DNA from: Clostridia bacterium
GTDB lineage: Bacteria; Bacillota; TC1; UBA5767
DNA: 64,000 nucleotides
Reading direction: 5' to 3'
Assembly (NCBI GenBank): GCA_016887505.1
Contig: CP069393.1
Location: forward strand, 1,102,001-1,166,000
Below, piece by piece: positions 26,378 to 34,930 of the stretch. The number at the start of each line of letters is the position of its first letter. Position 1 is the stretch's first letter. The translations under genes and the position numbers were made by a program. The notes below the pieces were generated by a model that was not told the DNA's origin, searched no databases, and saw nothing but the letters and a program-made list of their open reading frames with translations.

Positions 26378-27457
26378 ATGAAAACACGAACTAAACTAGC
26401 AATGATTGGGCTTCTTGCCCTATCCTTTTTATTGATTCCACTAACCTCGAATTCCATATCCTACGCCAGTGAACCTGTGACCGCTTCTGTTTGTATCTCC
26501 ATCAATACTGATAATGGTGAAATTAGAGATAGCCTGGCACCAAGCAGTGACACCTTATTACAGACAACTGAAGGACAGATTTTTGAGGTCGTCACCCGAT
26601 TCAAGGACACACTCGGTGTTCAACTGGCAAATAACCAAATCGGTTATCTTCCTGTTTCGGATACGACACCTTTTGTACCTATCATTGTCTTGGGTCCAGA
26701 TTGGGTTTCCAACACACGCCTATCTGCTCTTTCTCTTCCCAAGTCTGGATTAACAGAACATAACCTTTTTGATTTGTCTGCCCCCCTTACGTCAGTGGCA
26801 ACATTCAAAGTGGAAAAAGAGGAAGCGCCGAGTTCAGAAATACCTGTTATGCCTCAGCCTCAAGAAGCCGAGGAACCTGAAGTGGCGTCTACACAAAGCC
26901 CAGAGCTTCCAGAAAAGGTAGAAAAGAAGACCCCAGCGGAGGCACCTAAGCCAGAGCCAAAACCTGACCCTACTCCAGAACCTGTTTCGGAACCAGTCAT
27001 AGAGCCTGTTGCTGAACCTGTTGTAGAACCTATTGTAGAGGAAAAACCAGTATCTGACTCCTTATCCTATTTGAGTACTACAGAGAAGGCCATGTTCCAT
27101 TTAGTCAATCAAGTGAGACATGAGAACGGCCTCCAAGCTCTATTGCTGGACACTCGTCTAGTAGACTTGGCTCGCCTTAAATCCCAAGACATCATCAACT
27201 TGGATTATTTCAGTCATATTTCTCCAACATATGGTTCACCCATCGATATGTTGAAACGTTATGATATAGATTACAGGGGTATGGGGGAAAACTTAGCTGG
27301 TAACCAATCAGTAGAGAAAGCACATGCAGCATTGATCAATTCTCCAGGACACCTAGCCAACATTCTAAACCCAGATTTCACCCACATGGGTATCGGAATC
27401 CGGACAGGCGGAAAATATGAAAATATCTATACGCAACTATTTATCGGAAAACCATAG
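26378..27457 (+). CDS. Secreted CAP (SCP/PR1-like) domain protein
   Basis: An exported protein of 359 residues. Residues 1-31 form a signal peptide ending SYA. Residues about 35-140 form a small beta-rich region (TRFKDTLGVQLANNQIGYL) that may be SH3-like. Residues about 145-222 form a Pro/Glu/Val-rich spacer with repeated EPV units. The CAP domain fills about 230-359, shown by HLVNQVRHENGLQALLLD, then SHISPTYG, GENLAGN and HLANILNPDFTHMGIG. This YkwD-like architecture is common in spore-forming Firmicutes. Its function is not established. It is a single gene between terminators. Confidence 0.92.
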   Translation: MKTRTKLAMIGLLALSFLLIPLTSNSISYASEPVTASVCISINTDNGEIRDSLAPSSDTLLQTTEGQIFEVVTRFKDTLGVQLANNQIGYLPVSDTTPFVPIIVLGPDWVSNTRLSALSLPKSGLTEHNLFDLSAPLTSVATFKVEKEEAPSSEIPVMPQPQEAEEPEVASTQSPELPEKVEKKTPAEAPKPEPKPDPTPEPVSEPVIEPVAEPVVEPIVEEKPVSDSLSYLSTTEKAMFHLVNQVRHENGLQALLLDTRLVDLARLKSQDIINLDYFSHISPTYGSPIDMLKRYDIDYRGMGENLAGNQSVEKAHAALINSPGHLANILNPDFTHMGIGIRTGGKYENIYTQLFIGKP

Positions 27458-27510
27458 GCTCAGATGATTTACGCATAATTTGTGACATCCTATATATTTA
27501 TTCCATAATA

Positions 27511-27561
27511 AAACCCTTATGAAAGACCGTTCAACTTATCAATCGTCTTTCATAAGGGTTT
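27511..27561. terminator. Bidirectional terminator between convergent genes
   Basis: Seventeen-base perfect arms (27511-27527 and 27545-27561) with A and T runs at the ends serve both the CAP gene and the ThrE-type exporter gene. Confidence 0.9.
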
Positions 27562-27564
27562 ATT

Positions 27565-28002
27565 TTAACTATTTCCTTCTCCCGTTCTTAAGGAGGCGTA
27601 GACTCTAAAGAGCGACGATGCTGCCATAACGCCACCAGCAATTGCAATGGCGGCACCAAAAGTCTGCATGCCTTGAGCAAAAAAGCCAACAGAATCTGCT
27701 GCAATAGCAGAACTCATCGTATAATAGAGTCCCTTACCGGGTACCAATGGAATTATACCAGCAATCAGAAAGGTAGTCGCCGGAGCTTTTTCTATACGAG
27801 CCAGTATTTCTGAATAGGCAGTCACTAACATAGACGCTGCTAAAAATGCCAAATAGTCATTGGGTAGGCAACCAGTCAACAAACTATATCCAATCCACCC
27901 CAGCATACCACCGATAGCCGTTTCAAATAGATACCGTCCGCGTACATTGAAGAGAATAGCAAATCCCAATGCCCCAATGAATGATGTTATTATTTGAGCC
28001 AT
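27565..28002 (-). CDS. Threonine/serine exporter, small membrane subunit (YjjB/DUF3815 type)
   Basis: A 145-residue membrane protein with about four or five helices (including ITSFIGALGFAILFNVRG and ATTFLIAGIIPLVPGKGLYY). The LVPGKGLYYT stretch is a mark of the C-terminal half of ThrE. It starts one base after the larger subunit, so the two halves of ThrE are encoded as separate co-translated genes. The amino acid substrate is known for relatives only. Confidence 0.88.
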   Translation of the reverse strand: MAQIITSFIGALGFAILFNVRGRYLFETAIGGMLGWIGYSLLTGCLPNDYLAFLAASMLVTAYSEILARIEKAPATTFLIAGIIPLVPGKGLYYTMSSAIAADSVGFFAQGMQTFGAAIAIAGGVMAASSLFRVYASLRTGEGNS

Positions 28003-28003
28003 T

Positions 28004-28756
28004 TTACCACCCTCCCCACATCAAAGTAGAAAGACCGAATCCAATCGCAATGCTTAATGATACCAATACAGCCTCACTCATACGTAGAATTCCGGCCATA
28101 GTATCCCCGCTGATAATGTCTCTAATCGAATTGGTTAGCGATAGACCTGGTATCAAAAGCATGATGTTACCAATTAAAATCATTTCAATTTGGTCTCCTA
28201 GTCCAATCCTATTCAGCCCTATTGCTAGGCTTCCAATTAAGAAAGGGCTAAGAACATGCACCATAACGGTATTTCTTTCCACTTTGCTTAGCAAACTGAT
28301 ACTCAATTTAAGCACGATCCCTATCAAAGCTGCTACCAAGCCATCTTCTATGGTCCCACCAAAGAAAATACAAAAAGAACCTGCTATCAAGCCATAAATT
28401 ATTAACTTCAGCCAAGAAGGATATAGCTCAGTCTCTTGGATCTCATGTAATTGCTTTGCAATATCTGAAGATGCGGGGCAATCAGCAACGACACTTCGGG
28501 CCAATTGGTTTAGTTTTCTTAATTTGTCGAGGTTGGTCTCATAAGTCAATATTCTCCTGGTTTGGCTGAGCATCTCTCCCAACTCGGTAGTCACAGTCAC
28601 CACAATACTCGAGGTAATGGTAAATACATCCACCCTATACACACCATAGGCCTTTACCATTCTGCTGATGGTCTCCTCTACCCGGTTAACCTCAGCACCA
28701 CTAATCAGCATCCTCTCTCCAATATCCAGCAACTGTGCCAGCATTATCTGATTCAT
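28004..28756 (-). CDS. Threonine/serine exporter, large subunit (YjjP/DUF1212 type)
   Basis: A 250-residue protein with a soluble N-terminal region (GERMLISGAEVNRVEETISRM is the family motif) and five hydrophobic helices from about residue 118. It forms a pair with the small subunit directly downstream, as in split ThrE systems. Confidence 0.9.
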   Translation of the reverse strand: MNQIMLAQLLDIGERMLISGAEVNRVEETISRMVKAYGVYRVDVFTITSSIVVTVTTELGEMLSQTRRILTYETNLDKLRKLNQLARSVVADCPASSDIAKQLHEIQETELYPSWLKLIIYGLIAGSFCIFFGGTIEDGLVAALIGIVLKLSISLLSKVERNTVMVHVLSPFLIGSLAIGLNRIGLGDQIEMILIGNIMLLIPGLSLTNSIRDIISGDTMAGILRMSEAVLVSLSIAIGFGLSTLMWGGW

Positions 28757-28781
28757 CTTTCACCTCAAAAATCTCTGCTTA

Positions 28782-29291
28782 CTAATATGTCTCGTAATGA
28801 ATACGTTCTTCCATGAAGCGGTCTAGCTCTCTATTTTCTTCCTTACCTTTTTCAGGATAACCACAAGCAATTAATGCGAAGGGTTTAACATGAGCGGGTA
28901 GCCCACAAACTTCACGGACTAGAGCCATGCGTGTTTCATCTGGGCTAACACCCATCCAAACAGCGCCTAATCCAAGGTCAACGGCACGCAAAAGCAAATT
29001 CTCAGTAGCTGCTGCCATATCCTGATGCCAATAGTCCAAATATTTAATATTATTCTCATCACCCAACATAACAATGGCCAAAGGAGCTCTAGCCAAAGGA
29101 GCAGCATAGGGGCTTGTCATTGCCAAATCCTGCTTTTTTTTCTCATCCCTTATTACAAGAAAGTCCCATGGTCTTTGGTTAACTGCAGAAGGAGCTTGCA
29201 TGGCAGCCCTCAGCAATTTGATGATTTTTTCCTCTTCAACTTCTTTCTTACTAAAATGTCGAATACTTCTTCTAGTATTAATACTATCCAT
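28782..29291 (-). CDS. Nitroreductase-family flavoprotein
   Basis: An FMN enzyme reducing nitro compounds or quinones. The start SINTRRSIRHFSKKEV carries the FMN-phosphate Arg cluster, followed by AMQAPSAVNQRPWDF and, near the end, GLGAVWMGVSPDE. The length of 169 residues is short but typical of the clostridial type. It starts 25 bases upstream of the exporter operon and may be co-transcribed. The physiological substrate is unknown. Confidence 0.93.
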   Translation of the reverse strand: MDSINTRRSIRHFSKKEVEEEKIIKLLRAAMQAPSAVNQRPWDFLVIRDEKKKQDLAMTSPYAAPLARAPLAIVMLGDENNIKYLDYWHQDMAAATENLLLRAVDLGLGAVWMGVSPDETRMALVREVCGLPAHVKPFALIACGYPEKGKEENRELDRFMEERIHYETY

Positions 29292-29487
29292 TATTAATTC
29301 ATCCTCTCAAACGAACAAACACATTGCTATAATAGTACCAGTTTTATTCCTCTTTTCAAGACTCATTTCAGTCTTTCTCTACGTGTGTAACAACAAAGAG
29401 CAATTTTGACTGGTATGTTCCAAAAATTCATCTTTATTCTTATTGCTAACAGTGGCCTTGCCTTTCTTCAGGACGTAAGCCCTCCCC

Positions 29488-29970
29488 TCAACGACGATGA
29501 GCAAACAATTGCCAACCCTTGGGTTGCATTAACCAAGCAAGTTCACCTTCGGAACCTACTGTCCATCTAATACAGACAGCTCCTCCTTTTTTGAGCTTAA
29601 TTTTTTCCCCACAAAGATCCTCACACCAAAAATCTAGCATTGGTGCATGGCCCACAATAACCAAGGTCTCTTTCTGCGCATCACCAAGAGATTTTTCAAA
29701 TGTCCAATCCTCTCCACTAGCAATCCAATCCTTGGGTGTCATCTCTTTCAAGCCCCAAACTTCGCGCAAAATTTCTGCTGTTTGCACAGTACGTAGCAAT
29801 GGGCTATGCCAGATACTCAATTTCTCAACATCTAAAACCTGATTAAGAACCAACGCGGCACGCTGTATTTTTTGAATTCCTTCCTCTGTTAGCGCCCGTT
29901 TGCTATCATCAGTCTTTTTCCCCCGTTCTTCTGCTATACCGTGGCGAAATAAAATAATATCCATGTTCAT
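29488..29970 (-). CDS. SixA-like phosphohistidine phosphatase (histidine phosphatase superfamily)
   Basis: A 160-residue protein whose start, ILFRHGIAEE, has the catalytic RHG motif. SPLLRTVQTAEIL supplies the second Arg and VIVGHAPML the second His. The small size and lack of inserts match SixA rather than phosphoglycerate mutase. The target protein is not evident. Confidence 0.88.
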   Translation of the reverse strand: MNMDIILFRHGIAEERGKKTDDSKRALTEEGIQKIQRAALVLNQVLDVEKLSIWHSPLLRTVQTAEILREVWGLKEMTPKDWIASGEDWTFEKSLGDAQKETLVIVGHAPMLDFWCEDLCGEKIKLKKGGAVCIRWTVGSEGELAWLMQPKGWQLFAHRR

Positions 29971-30290
29971 CCCCCCTTACTAGTATTTATATTATATTCC
30001 TATATGTCTCCCATACAAAACAGGTTGCCATATCCAGCACAATGTTCTCCATATTCCTTGCACAAATCCAAATCAATATTCTTTTTGCTGCTTTCTCCCA
30101 CCTTGCAATAAGGAGATCTTTCTTGCCAGAGTACAAACATAGATAAATATGAAAAGAAAATATTTGAGTTTTGGTAAATTCTGTAAGGCTTCTTTTACCC
30201 ATTCCCCTCTTTACAATATCCGTGATACAATCAATAGAAGTATCCAAGATCTGTGAATATTCACCAAATAATCATGTTGGAGGTATTAGA
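29971..30290. other. Divergent intergenic region between the SixA-like gene and tag
   Basis: AT-rich, with no convincing gene. An 86-codon minus-strand frame here lacks a ribosome site and reads unlike a protein. Confidence 0.45.
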
Positions 30291-30854
30291 ATGCAACGGT
30301 GTCCTTGGTGTGGCAATGACCCACTATATATAGCATATCACGACCAAGAATGGGGAGTGCCTGTTCGAGATGATCAGAAGCAATTTGAATTTTTAGTATT
30401 GGAGTCTGCCCAAGCTGGACTCAGCTGGATTACCATTCTAAGAAAACGTGAAGGCTACCGTACGGCCTACGATAATTTTAACCCTGAAATCATAGCTTCT
30501 TATGGCGAGCCAAAAGTACAGCAACTCATGCAGAATCCTGCTATTGTGCGTAATGAGCGCAAGATACGAGCTTCAATACAAAATGCCAAATCATTTTTGC
30601 TTATTCAAAAGGAATTCGGTAGTTTCAGTAACTATCTTTGGGGATTTATTGATAATAAACCGATTATCAATCATTGGACGGATATATCCCAAATTCCTGC
30701 CAAAACAATGCTCTCTGAACAAATTAGTAAAGATATGAAACAACGCGGATTCTCATTTCTAGGGCCCACTATTCTTTATGCTCATATGCAGGCCACGGGA
30801 CTCGTCAATGACCATATAACTAGCTGCTTTTGCTACAAGAAACTGATATCATAA
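30291..30854 (+). CDS. tag: DNA-3-methyladenine glycosylase I
   Basis: Removes 3-methyladenine from alkylated DNA. The start MQRCPWCGNDPLYIAYHDQE has Cys4 and His17, the zinc ligands of Tag. The matching HITSCFCYK end gives the other pair. The motif SAQAGLSWITIL is a family mark. The ATG at 30291, behind TTGGAGGT, is the right start, and an upstream in-frame extension has no support. The length is 187 residues, typical of Tag. Confidence 0.95.
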   Translation: MQRCPWCGNDPLYIAYHDQEWGVPVRDDQKQFEFLVLESAQAGLSWITILRKREGYRTAYDNFNPEIIASYGEPKVQQLMQNPAIVRNERKIRASIQNAKSFLLIQKEFGSFSNYLWGFIDNKPIINHWTDISQIPAKTMLSEQISKDMKQRGFSFLGPTILYAHMQATGLVNDHITSCFCYKKLIS

Positions 30855-31169
30855 GACCCATATACCTATTTCTTTATATTTTTTTCATACCATAGGATGT
30901 ATTCTTGGATGGACACCTTTCTGCTCAATTCTCCAATCAATTCATAGGGAATCTTATCCATTTTTTTAAAGCGAATGCAGCTCTTTCCCATGTCCAACCT
31001 ACCAATATTCAGCTTAAGATATTCTTCCTTAAACCAAGAGAGTAAGGTCTCATTGGTATATAGACCCATGTGATATAGGGAGATGTACTTTTTTTGAGAG
31101 GCCAAATGAACAAATGGCAATTCTAATAAAGGATTAGCATGATACCCATCAGGATAAATCGTTTTGGGT

Positions 31170-32520
31170 GAGTCTGTCAAGAAATTGGTGTAAACTTCCT
31201 TAAAGATTTTTCTTAACTCAATTCGTGGAAGGTCAAATACGTCCCTCGAAGTGAATTGCTAGCTGATTAATAATTTTACCCCAGTCCCGAGTCCTCATAG
31301 TCCATTTCTTGGTTATATCAATCATTGCCAGATACAGCATTTTCAACAGGGCATCATCGGTTGGAAACACACTCTTGGATTTCGTGACTTTGCGTAGCTG
31401 GCGGTTAAAGCTTTCGATGGCGTTTGTTGTGTATATCATCCTTCTGATTTCAGCCGGATACTCGAACATTGTTGCTACTTCATCCCAGTTGTCTTTCCAA
31501 GGTTTTACCGCGATATAATACTTCTCGCCCCACTTGTCTTCTAAATCTTGTAGAGCGTTCAAAGCGGAATCTTCGTTGATTGCTTTGTAGATTGGTTTAA
31601 GATCATTGACGAATGCTTTACGGTCCTTCCAGGACAGGTATTTCGTTGAATTGCGAATCATATGAACGATGCACCGCTGAATTCTGGTGTCTGGATAAAC
31701 AGCCTGTATTGCTTCTTTAAAGCCATTCAGTCCATCGATAGACACTATCAGCACATCCTTAACACCACGATGCTGCAAATCAGTTAACACTTTAAGCCAA
31801 AATTTACTGGTCTCATTTTCTCCGACCCACATACCTACAACGTCCTTTTTACCGTCCAAATCAATACCTAGTATGATGTAGACTGCTTTGTTGACTATCT
31901 TTCCATCCTGACGGACTTTGTAGTGGATGGCATCCATGATTAGGTGGGCATAAACCTCTTGTAGTGGGCGTTGCTGCCATTCCTTTATTACAGGTAATAT
32001 TTTCTCAGTAATCTGTGAAATCATGGTTGGTGATACATCAATTCCGTAAAGGTTATGTAGATGATCCTGAATGTCTCTGACAGTCATCCCTTTGGCATAC
32101 ATGCTTATGACCTGGTCATCAATACTTGAAACATCACGTTGGTTTTTCTTAATGATTACAGGTTCAAAATCCCCATTACGGTCTCTAGGTATGTCAATTT
32201 CCATTTCTCCATAATCGGAACGAACCTTTTTAGAACGAATGCCGTTACGGCTGTTTGTAGTATCCTTGTTCTTATAGTCATACTTGCTATATCCGAGTTC
32301 ATGATCCAGTTCAGCTTCCAGCATTTCTTGCATGATGTCTTTGAATTGTGCTTTTAGTAGGGACTGGATGTCTTTGACATCCTTAAGCTCGCCTTCTTTC
32401 ATGAGTTCGCGGATCAGTTGTTTGTCGATGAGTTTTTTCTGGGCCATTATAGTGTTCCTCCTTGAAGATAGATTTAGTTTATACAATCTCAGGAGTTTAC
32501 ACCAATTATTTTACACCCTC
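31170..32520 (-). mobile_element. IS256-family insertion sequence, 1351 bp, intact
   Basis: Bounded by imperfect inverted repeats of 27 bp (31170-31196 and 32494-32520; 22 of 27 match, with the core AATTGGTGTAAACT identical) and flanked by an 8-bp direct target duplication TTTTGGGT (31162-31169 and 32521-32528). Family, size and duplication length agree with IS256. It carries one full-length transposase gene, so it may still be active. Confidence 0.95.
31233..32447 (-). CDS. IS256-family (mutator-type) transposase
   Basis: A DDE transposase of 404 residues. Recognisable stretches are NRNGIRSKKVRSDYGEMEI-like N-terminal sequence, IMDAIHYKVRQDG (first catalytic Asp region), VLIVSIDGLNGFKEAI (second Asp) and the C-terminal MIYTTNAIESFNRQLRK, which holds the Glu. 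The ATG at 32447 is preceded by AAGGAGGA and chosen over a longer frame. No frameshift is visible. Confidence 0.96.
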   Translation of the reverse strand: MAQKKLIDKQLIRELMKEGELKDVKDIQSLLKAQFKDIMQEMLEAELDHELGYSKYDYKNKDTTNSRNGIRSKKVRSDYGEMEIDIPRDRNGDFEPVIIKKNQRDVSSIDDQVISMYAKGMTVRDIQDHLHNLYGIDVSPTMISQITEKILPVIKEWQQRPLQEVYAHLIMDAIHYKVRQDGKIVNKAVYIILGIDLDGKKDVVGMWVGENETSKFWLKVLTDLQHRGVKDVLIVSIDGLNGFKEAIQAVYPDTRIQRCIVHMIRNSTKYLSWKDRKAFVNDLKPIYKAINEDSALNALQDLEDKWGEKYYIAVKPWKDNWDEVATMFEYPAEIRRMIYTTNAIESFNRQLRKVTKSKSVFPTDDALLKMLYLAMIDITKKWTMRTRDWGKIINQLAIHFEGRI

Positions 32521-32853
32521 TTTTGGGTACTACATACCCAATCATACCGTAAGACATCGTTTCAATTAATTCCTGGGGCAGGTTCTTCTTCAATATCTCC
32601 CGTAAATTGTTTATTGCCTCTTTTCGTTCCGGTGAGAGCTCGGAGACATATTCTTCTGGTATTTTAGCTTGACTATTCATTCCACACTTCCTTTCTTCTC
32701 TCCTTTACCTTTTCAAACTATATGTATTCACCTATACGAGTCACCCGTAATAGTACCTTCCGTTCAGCAACCCCTAACCATCTATTCTTGTTTCCTTTCA
32801 ACTATACCTCTATTAGAAATTTTCTTACAATTTGCATTTTTACAGTTATAACA

Positions 32854-32882
32854 AAAAAACCAATCATTCAAATGACTGGTTT
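32854..32882 (-). terminator. Terminator of the cobalamin operon
   Basis: Arms AAACCAATCATT and AATGACTGGTTT (one G-T pair) are followed on the minus strand by a run of seven T. It lies just after the alpha-ribazole phosphatase gene. Confidence 0.85.
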
Positions 32883-32893
32883 CTTGGCTTCCT

Positions 32894-33505
32894 TTATAAG
32901 ATCAGGTAGGGAAAACCTTCCTGAATTCTAATCTTTGCTACCTGTCCATTATCTAATCTAAAATGCCAGCGTTCAGAGGGTTCAAAACCCAACAGTTGAC
33001 AAATTAAGGTTGTTGCTACACCGCCATGACTTACCACGGCCACGTTCCCGCTAAAATCACTGTTTAAGAGTTCCTCTGCAAAATCAGCAATTCGTGACTC
33101 AAAATCATTCAGCGACTCGCCTTCTGGTAAGCAGTAGGAAGATTCCATTTTCCCATATTTTTCCCAAACACCGGGATACCTATTTTTGGCTACCTGCCAG
33201 TACAACAGCTCGAACACCCCGAAATCCAGTTCACGAATTCGCTCATCTACGACCGGTGGCCATGCGTTCTTCGCCAACGGCTCAGCCAAGCAAAGACAGC
33301 GTTTTCTTGGACTAGTGTAGATCCTTTCAAATTCAATATCACTCAATCGATTCATAATCCTATGGTGTTGACTAATTCCTAGTTCTGTAAGAGGGGATTC
33401 ACTAGAACCCAAGTACCGTTGTTCCTTATTGGCAACAGTCTCGCCATGCCGCATTAGATATAATGTAAAGCTTGCTTTCGTTTCCATTTCTTCACCCATC
33501 ATCAA
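32894..33505 (-). CDS. cobC: Alpha-ribazole phosphatase-like histidine phosphatase
   Basis: Likely removes the phosphate from alpha-ribazole 5'-phosphate (or adenosylcobalamin 5'-phosphate) in nucleotide-loop assembly. The catalytic motif is LMRHGETVANKEQRYLGS, and the second His is in VVSHGGVATTLI. The length is 203 residues. The ATG overlaps the cobS stop codon by four bases. A later Met (METKASF, 33487) is a possible start. The family is broad, and the cobU-cobS context decides the name. Confidence 0.87.
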   Translation of the reverse strand: MMMGEEMETKASFTLYLMRHGETVANKEQRYLGSSESPLTELGISQHHRIMNRLSDIEFERIYTSPRKRCLCLAEPLAKNAWPPVVDERIRELDFGVFELLYWQVAKNRYPGVWEKYGKMESSYCLPEGESLNDFESRIADFAEELLNSDFSGNVAVVSHGGVATTLICQLLGFEPSERWHFRLDNGQVAKIRIQEGFPYLIL

Positions 33506-34242
33506 GGTAATACCGTTATATAAACCAATAGCAAAAACACCAATTGAGAACTCTCAATGGCAAACCCGATCAAGTCCCCAGTCACTCCACCCAGCTTTTT
33601 CCCCATGGAGGACAGCAAAATGAATATCACGATCATACTAAGCAGGTAGGCCGTAAACAAGAGTAGCGCCGTCAATTCAAAGCCATACAGCAGGAAAAGG
33701 ACTAGCATATATAGTACTGTTCCCCACATAAAGTGGCTCATCTTAGCTGCTTCTACAAAAATAGAACCCAATCCGCTTTTTCTTGCATAGTTATTTGTGG
33801 AGGCAACCAAGAGAGCAGCATTTCGACCTACCAAGGGAAATAGTAGTAATGCAAAAAGTGGAACTTCTCCTAGCAACACAGCTAACGAAGCAAACCACAT
33901 CACGATACCCAATACACCAAAGGAACCGACATGACTGTCCTTCATAATCTCAAGCATTTTCTCACGAGGACGATTGCTGCCAAATGCATCTAGTGTATCC
34001 GCCAAGCCATCAATATGTAATCCACCCGTGACAAAGAGATAAACAATGACCAGAAGTACCGAACTGATTGAGGTCGAAAAGCGAGTAAACAAATAGCCCA
34101 TACCATACATAACCAAACCAATTAATAGCCCTACAATTGGAACATAACCTAAGCTTTTTTCAAAATCAATCGTATCGAGAACCATATTCTTTGGTATTGG
34201 CATACGCGTATAGAAAGTGAGCATGGCGATAAAGCGTTTCAT
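33502..34242 (-). CDS. cobS: Adenosylcobinamide-GDP ribazoletransferase (cobalamin synthase)
   Basis: A membrane enzyme joining alpha-ribazole to adenosylcobinamide-GDP. The start MKRFIAMLTFYTRMPIPK is family-typical, and the acidic motif GGLHIDGLADTLDAFGS (about 58-74) is the metal site. Six or so helices follow. The ATG at 34242 has AAGGAGGG upstream and overlaps the cobU stop by four bases. The length is 246 residues. Confidence 0.94.
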   Translation of the reverse strand: MKRFIAMLTFYTRMPIPKNMVLDTIDFEKSLGYVPIVGLLIGLVMYGMGYLFTRFSTSISSVLLVIVYLFVTGGLHIDGLADTLDAFGSNRPREKMLEIMKDSHVGSFGVLGIVMWFASLAVLLGEVPLFALLLFPLVGRNAALLVASTNNYARKSGLGSIFVEAAKMSHFMWGTVLYMLVLFLLYGFELTALLLFTAYLLSMIVIFILLSSMGKKLGGVTGDLIGFAIESSQLVFLLLVYITVLP

Positions 34243-34805
34243 TTTCCCTCCTTGATGCGTACTGGAATTCCGGATACCATCCAAACTACTTCGTCCGCTT
34301 TTTGAGCCAAATATTGGTTAATTCTTCCAGCCAGATCGCGGAAAAATCGGCCCATACGATAAGATGGCACCACACCTGATCCCACTTCATTGCTTACCAG
34401 GACCAACGTTTTATGCCCCTTCTTCACTACATCTAGTAATTCGGAAAACTGCTCAAGAACGTCCTTTTCTACCTGATTCATTTCCTCCATGGAACAGGTA
34501 TCATAGTCAATACCTGCATCGAACATCAAATTTGTAGCCATGGTCGTTACACAGTCAAGCAGGAAAATGTCATTTTCACAGAAATAATCCTGGTCCTTCA
34601 TTTGTGCAAAGTCTCGGTATTTTTCCACCGTTTTCCAATTACTAGCCCTGCGTTCTTGATGCTTTTTTATTCGGTCTTCCATCTCAGCATCCGTTATCTT
34701 ACCGCAAGCTATATAGACCATGGGTTTCCCGTATGCAGAACAAATTTTCTCAGCATACGAGCTTTTTCCACTACGAGCTCCTCCCGTAACCAAGGTTATA
34801 GACAT
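34239..34805 (-). CDS. cobU: Adenosylcobinamide kinase / adenosylcobinamide-phosphate guanylyltransferase
   Basis: Bifunctional enzyme activating cobinamide. The start MSITLVTGGARSGKSSYAEK holds the P loop GGARSGKS. The guanylylated His lies in the DRIKKHQERR region, and LLDCVTTMATNLMF and LVSNEVGSGVVP are CobU marks. The ATG at 34805 follows GGAAAGGAAATATACC. The length is 188 residues. cobT (dimethylbenzimidazole ribosyltransferase) is not in the window. Confidence 0.94.
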   Translation of the reverse strand: MSITLVTGGARSGKSSYAEKICSAYGKPMVYIACGKITDAEMEDRIKKHQERRASNWKTVEKYRDFAQMKDQDYFCENDIFLLDCVTTMATNLMFDAGIDYDTCSMEEMNQVEKDVLEQFSELLDVVKKGHKTLVLVSNEVGSGVVPSYRMGRFFRDLAGRINQYLAQKADEVVWMVSGIPVRIKEGK

Positions 34806-34894
34806 GGTATATTTCCTTTCCATCCAACAAAAATTATATCTTGAAATACGAACTGCACAATAATAGATCACAGCGTAATATATAGAAACAGCCC

Positions 34895-34916
34895 AATTAC
34901 CAGGGCTTTAGAACAG
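34895..34916 (-). terminator. Weak hairpin between the isomerase gene and cobU
   Basis: Short arms AGCCC/GGGCT followed on the minus strand by GTTTCTATA. At best a weak terminator, so cobU-S-C may partly depend on upstream transcription. Confidence 0.35.
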
Positions 34917-34930
34917 TTCGCTTTGACTTC

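Larger units (their letters stand above)
30866..32680 (-). pseudogene. DUF1801-family gene interrupted by an IS256-family element
   Basis: Two halves of one protein flank the insertion. The N-terminal 53 codons lie at 32522-32680 (starting MNSQAKIPEEYVSELSPER) and the rest at 30866-31169 (TIYPDGYHANPLLELPFVHL and onward to EKNIKK). Removing the element and one copy of the 8-bp target duplication restores a continuous frame through GYVVPK-TIYPDGYH, giving 151 residues typical of DUF1801 (a YdhG-like iron-chaperone-fold family). The gene is therefore freshly inactivated, with no other damage visible. Confidence 0.92.

Noticed and set aside
29987-30247. 86-codon minus-strand frame next to tag
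   Set aside because: No ribosome site and unlike a protein; it covers the tag upstream region.
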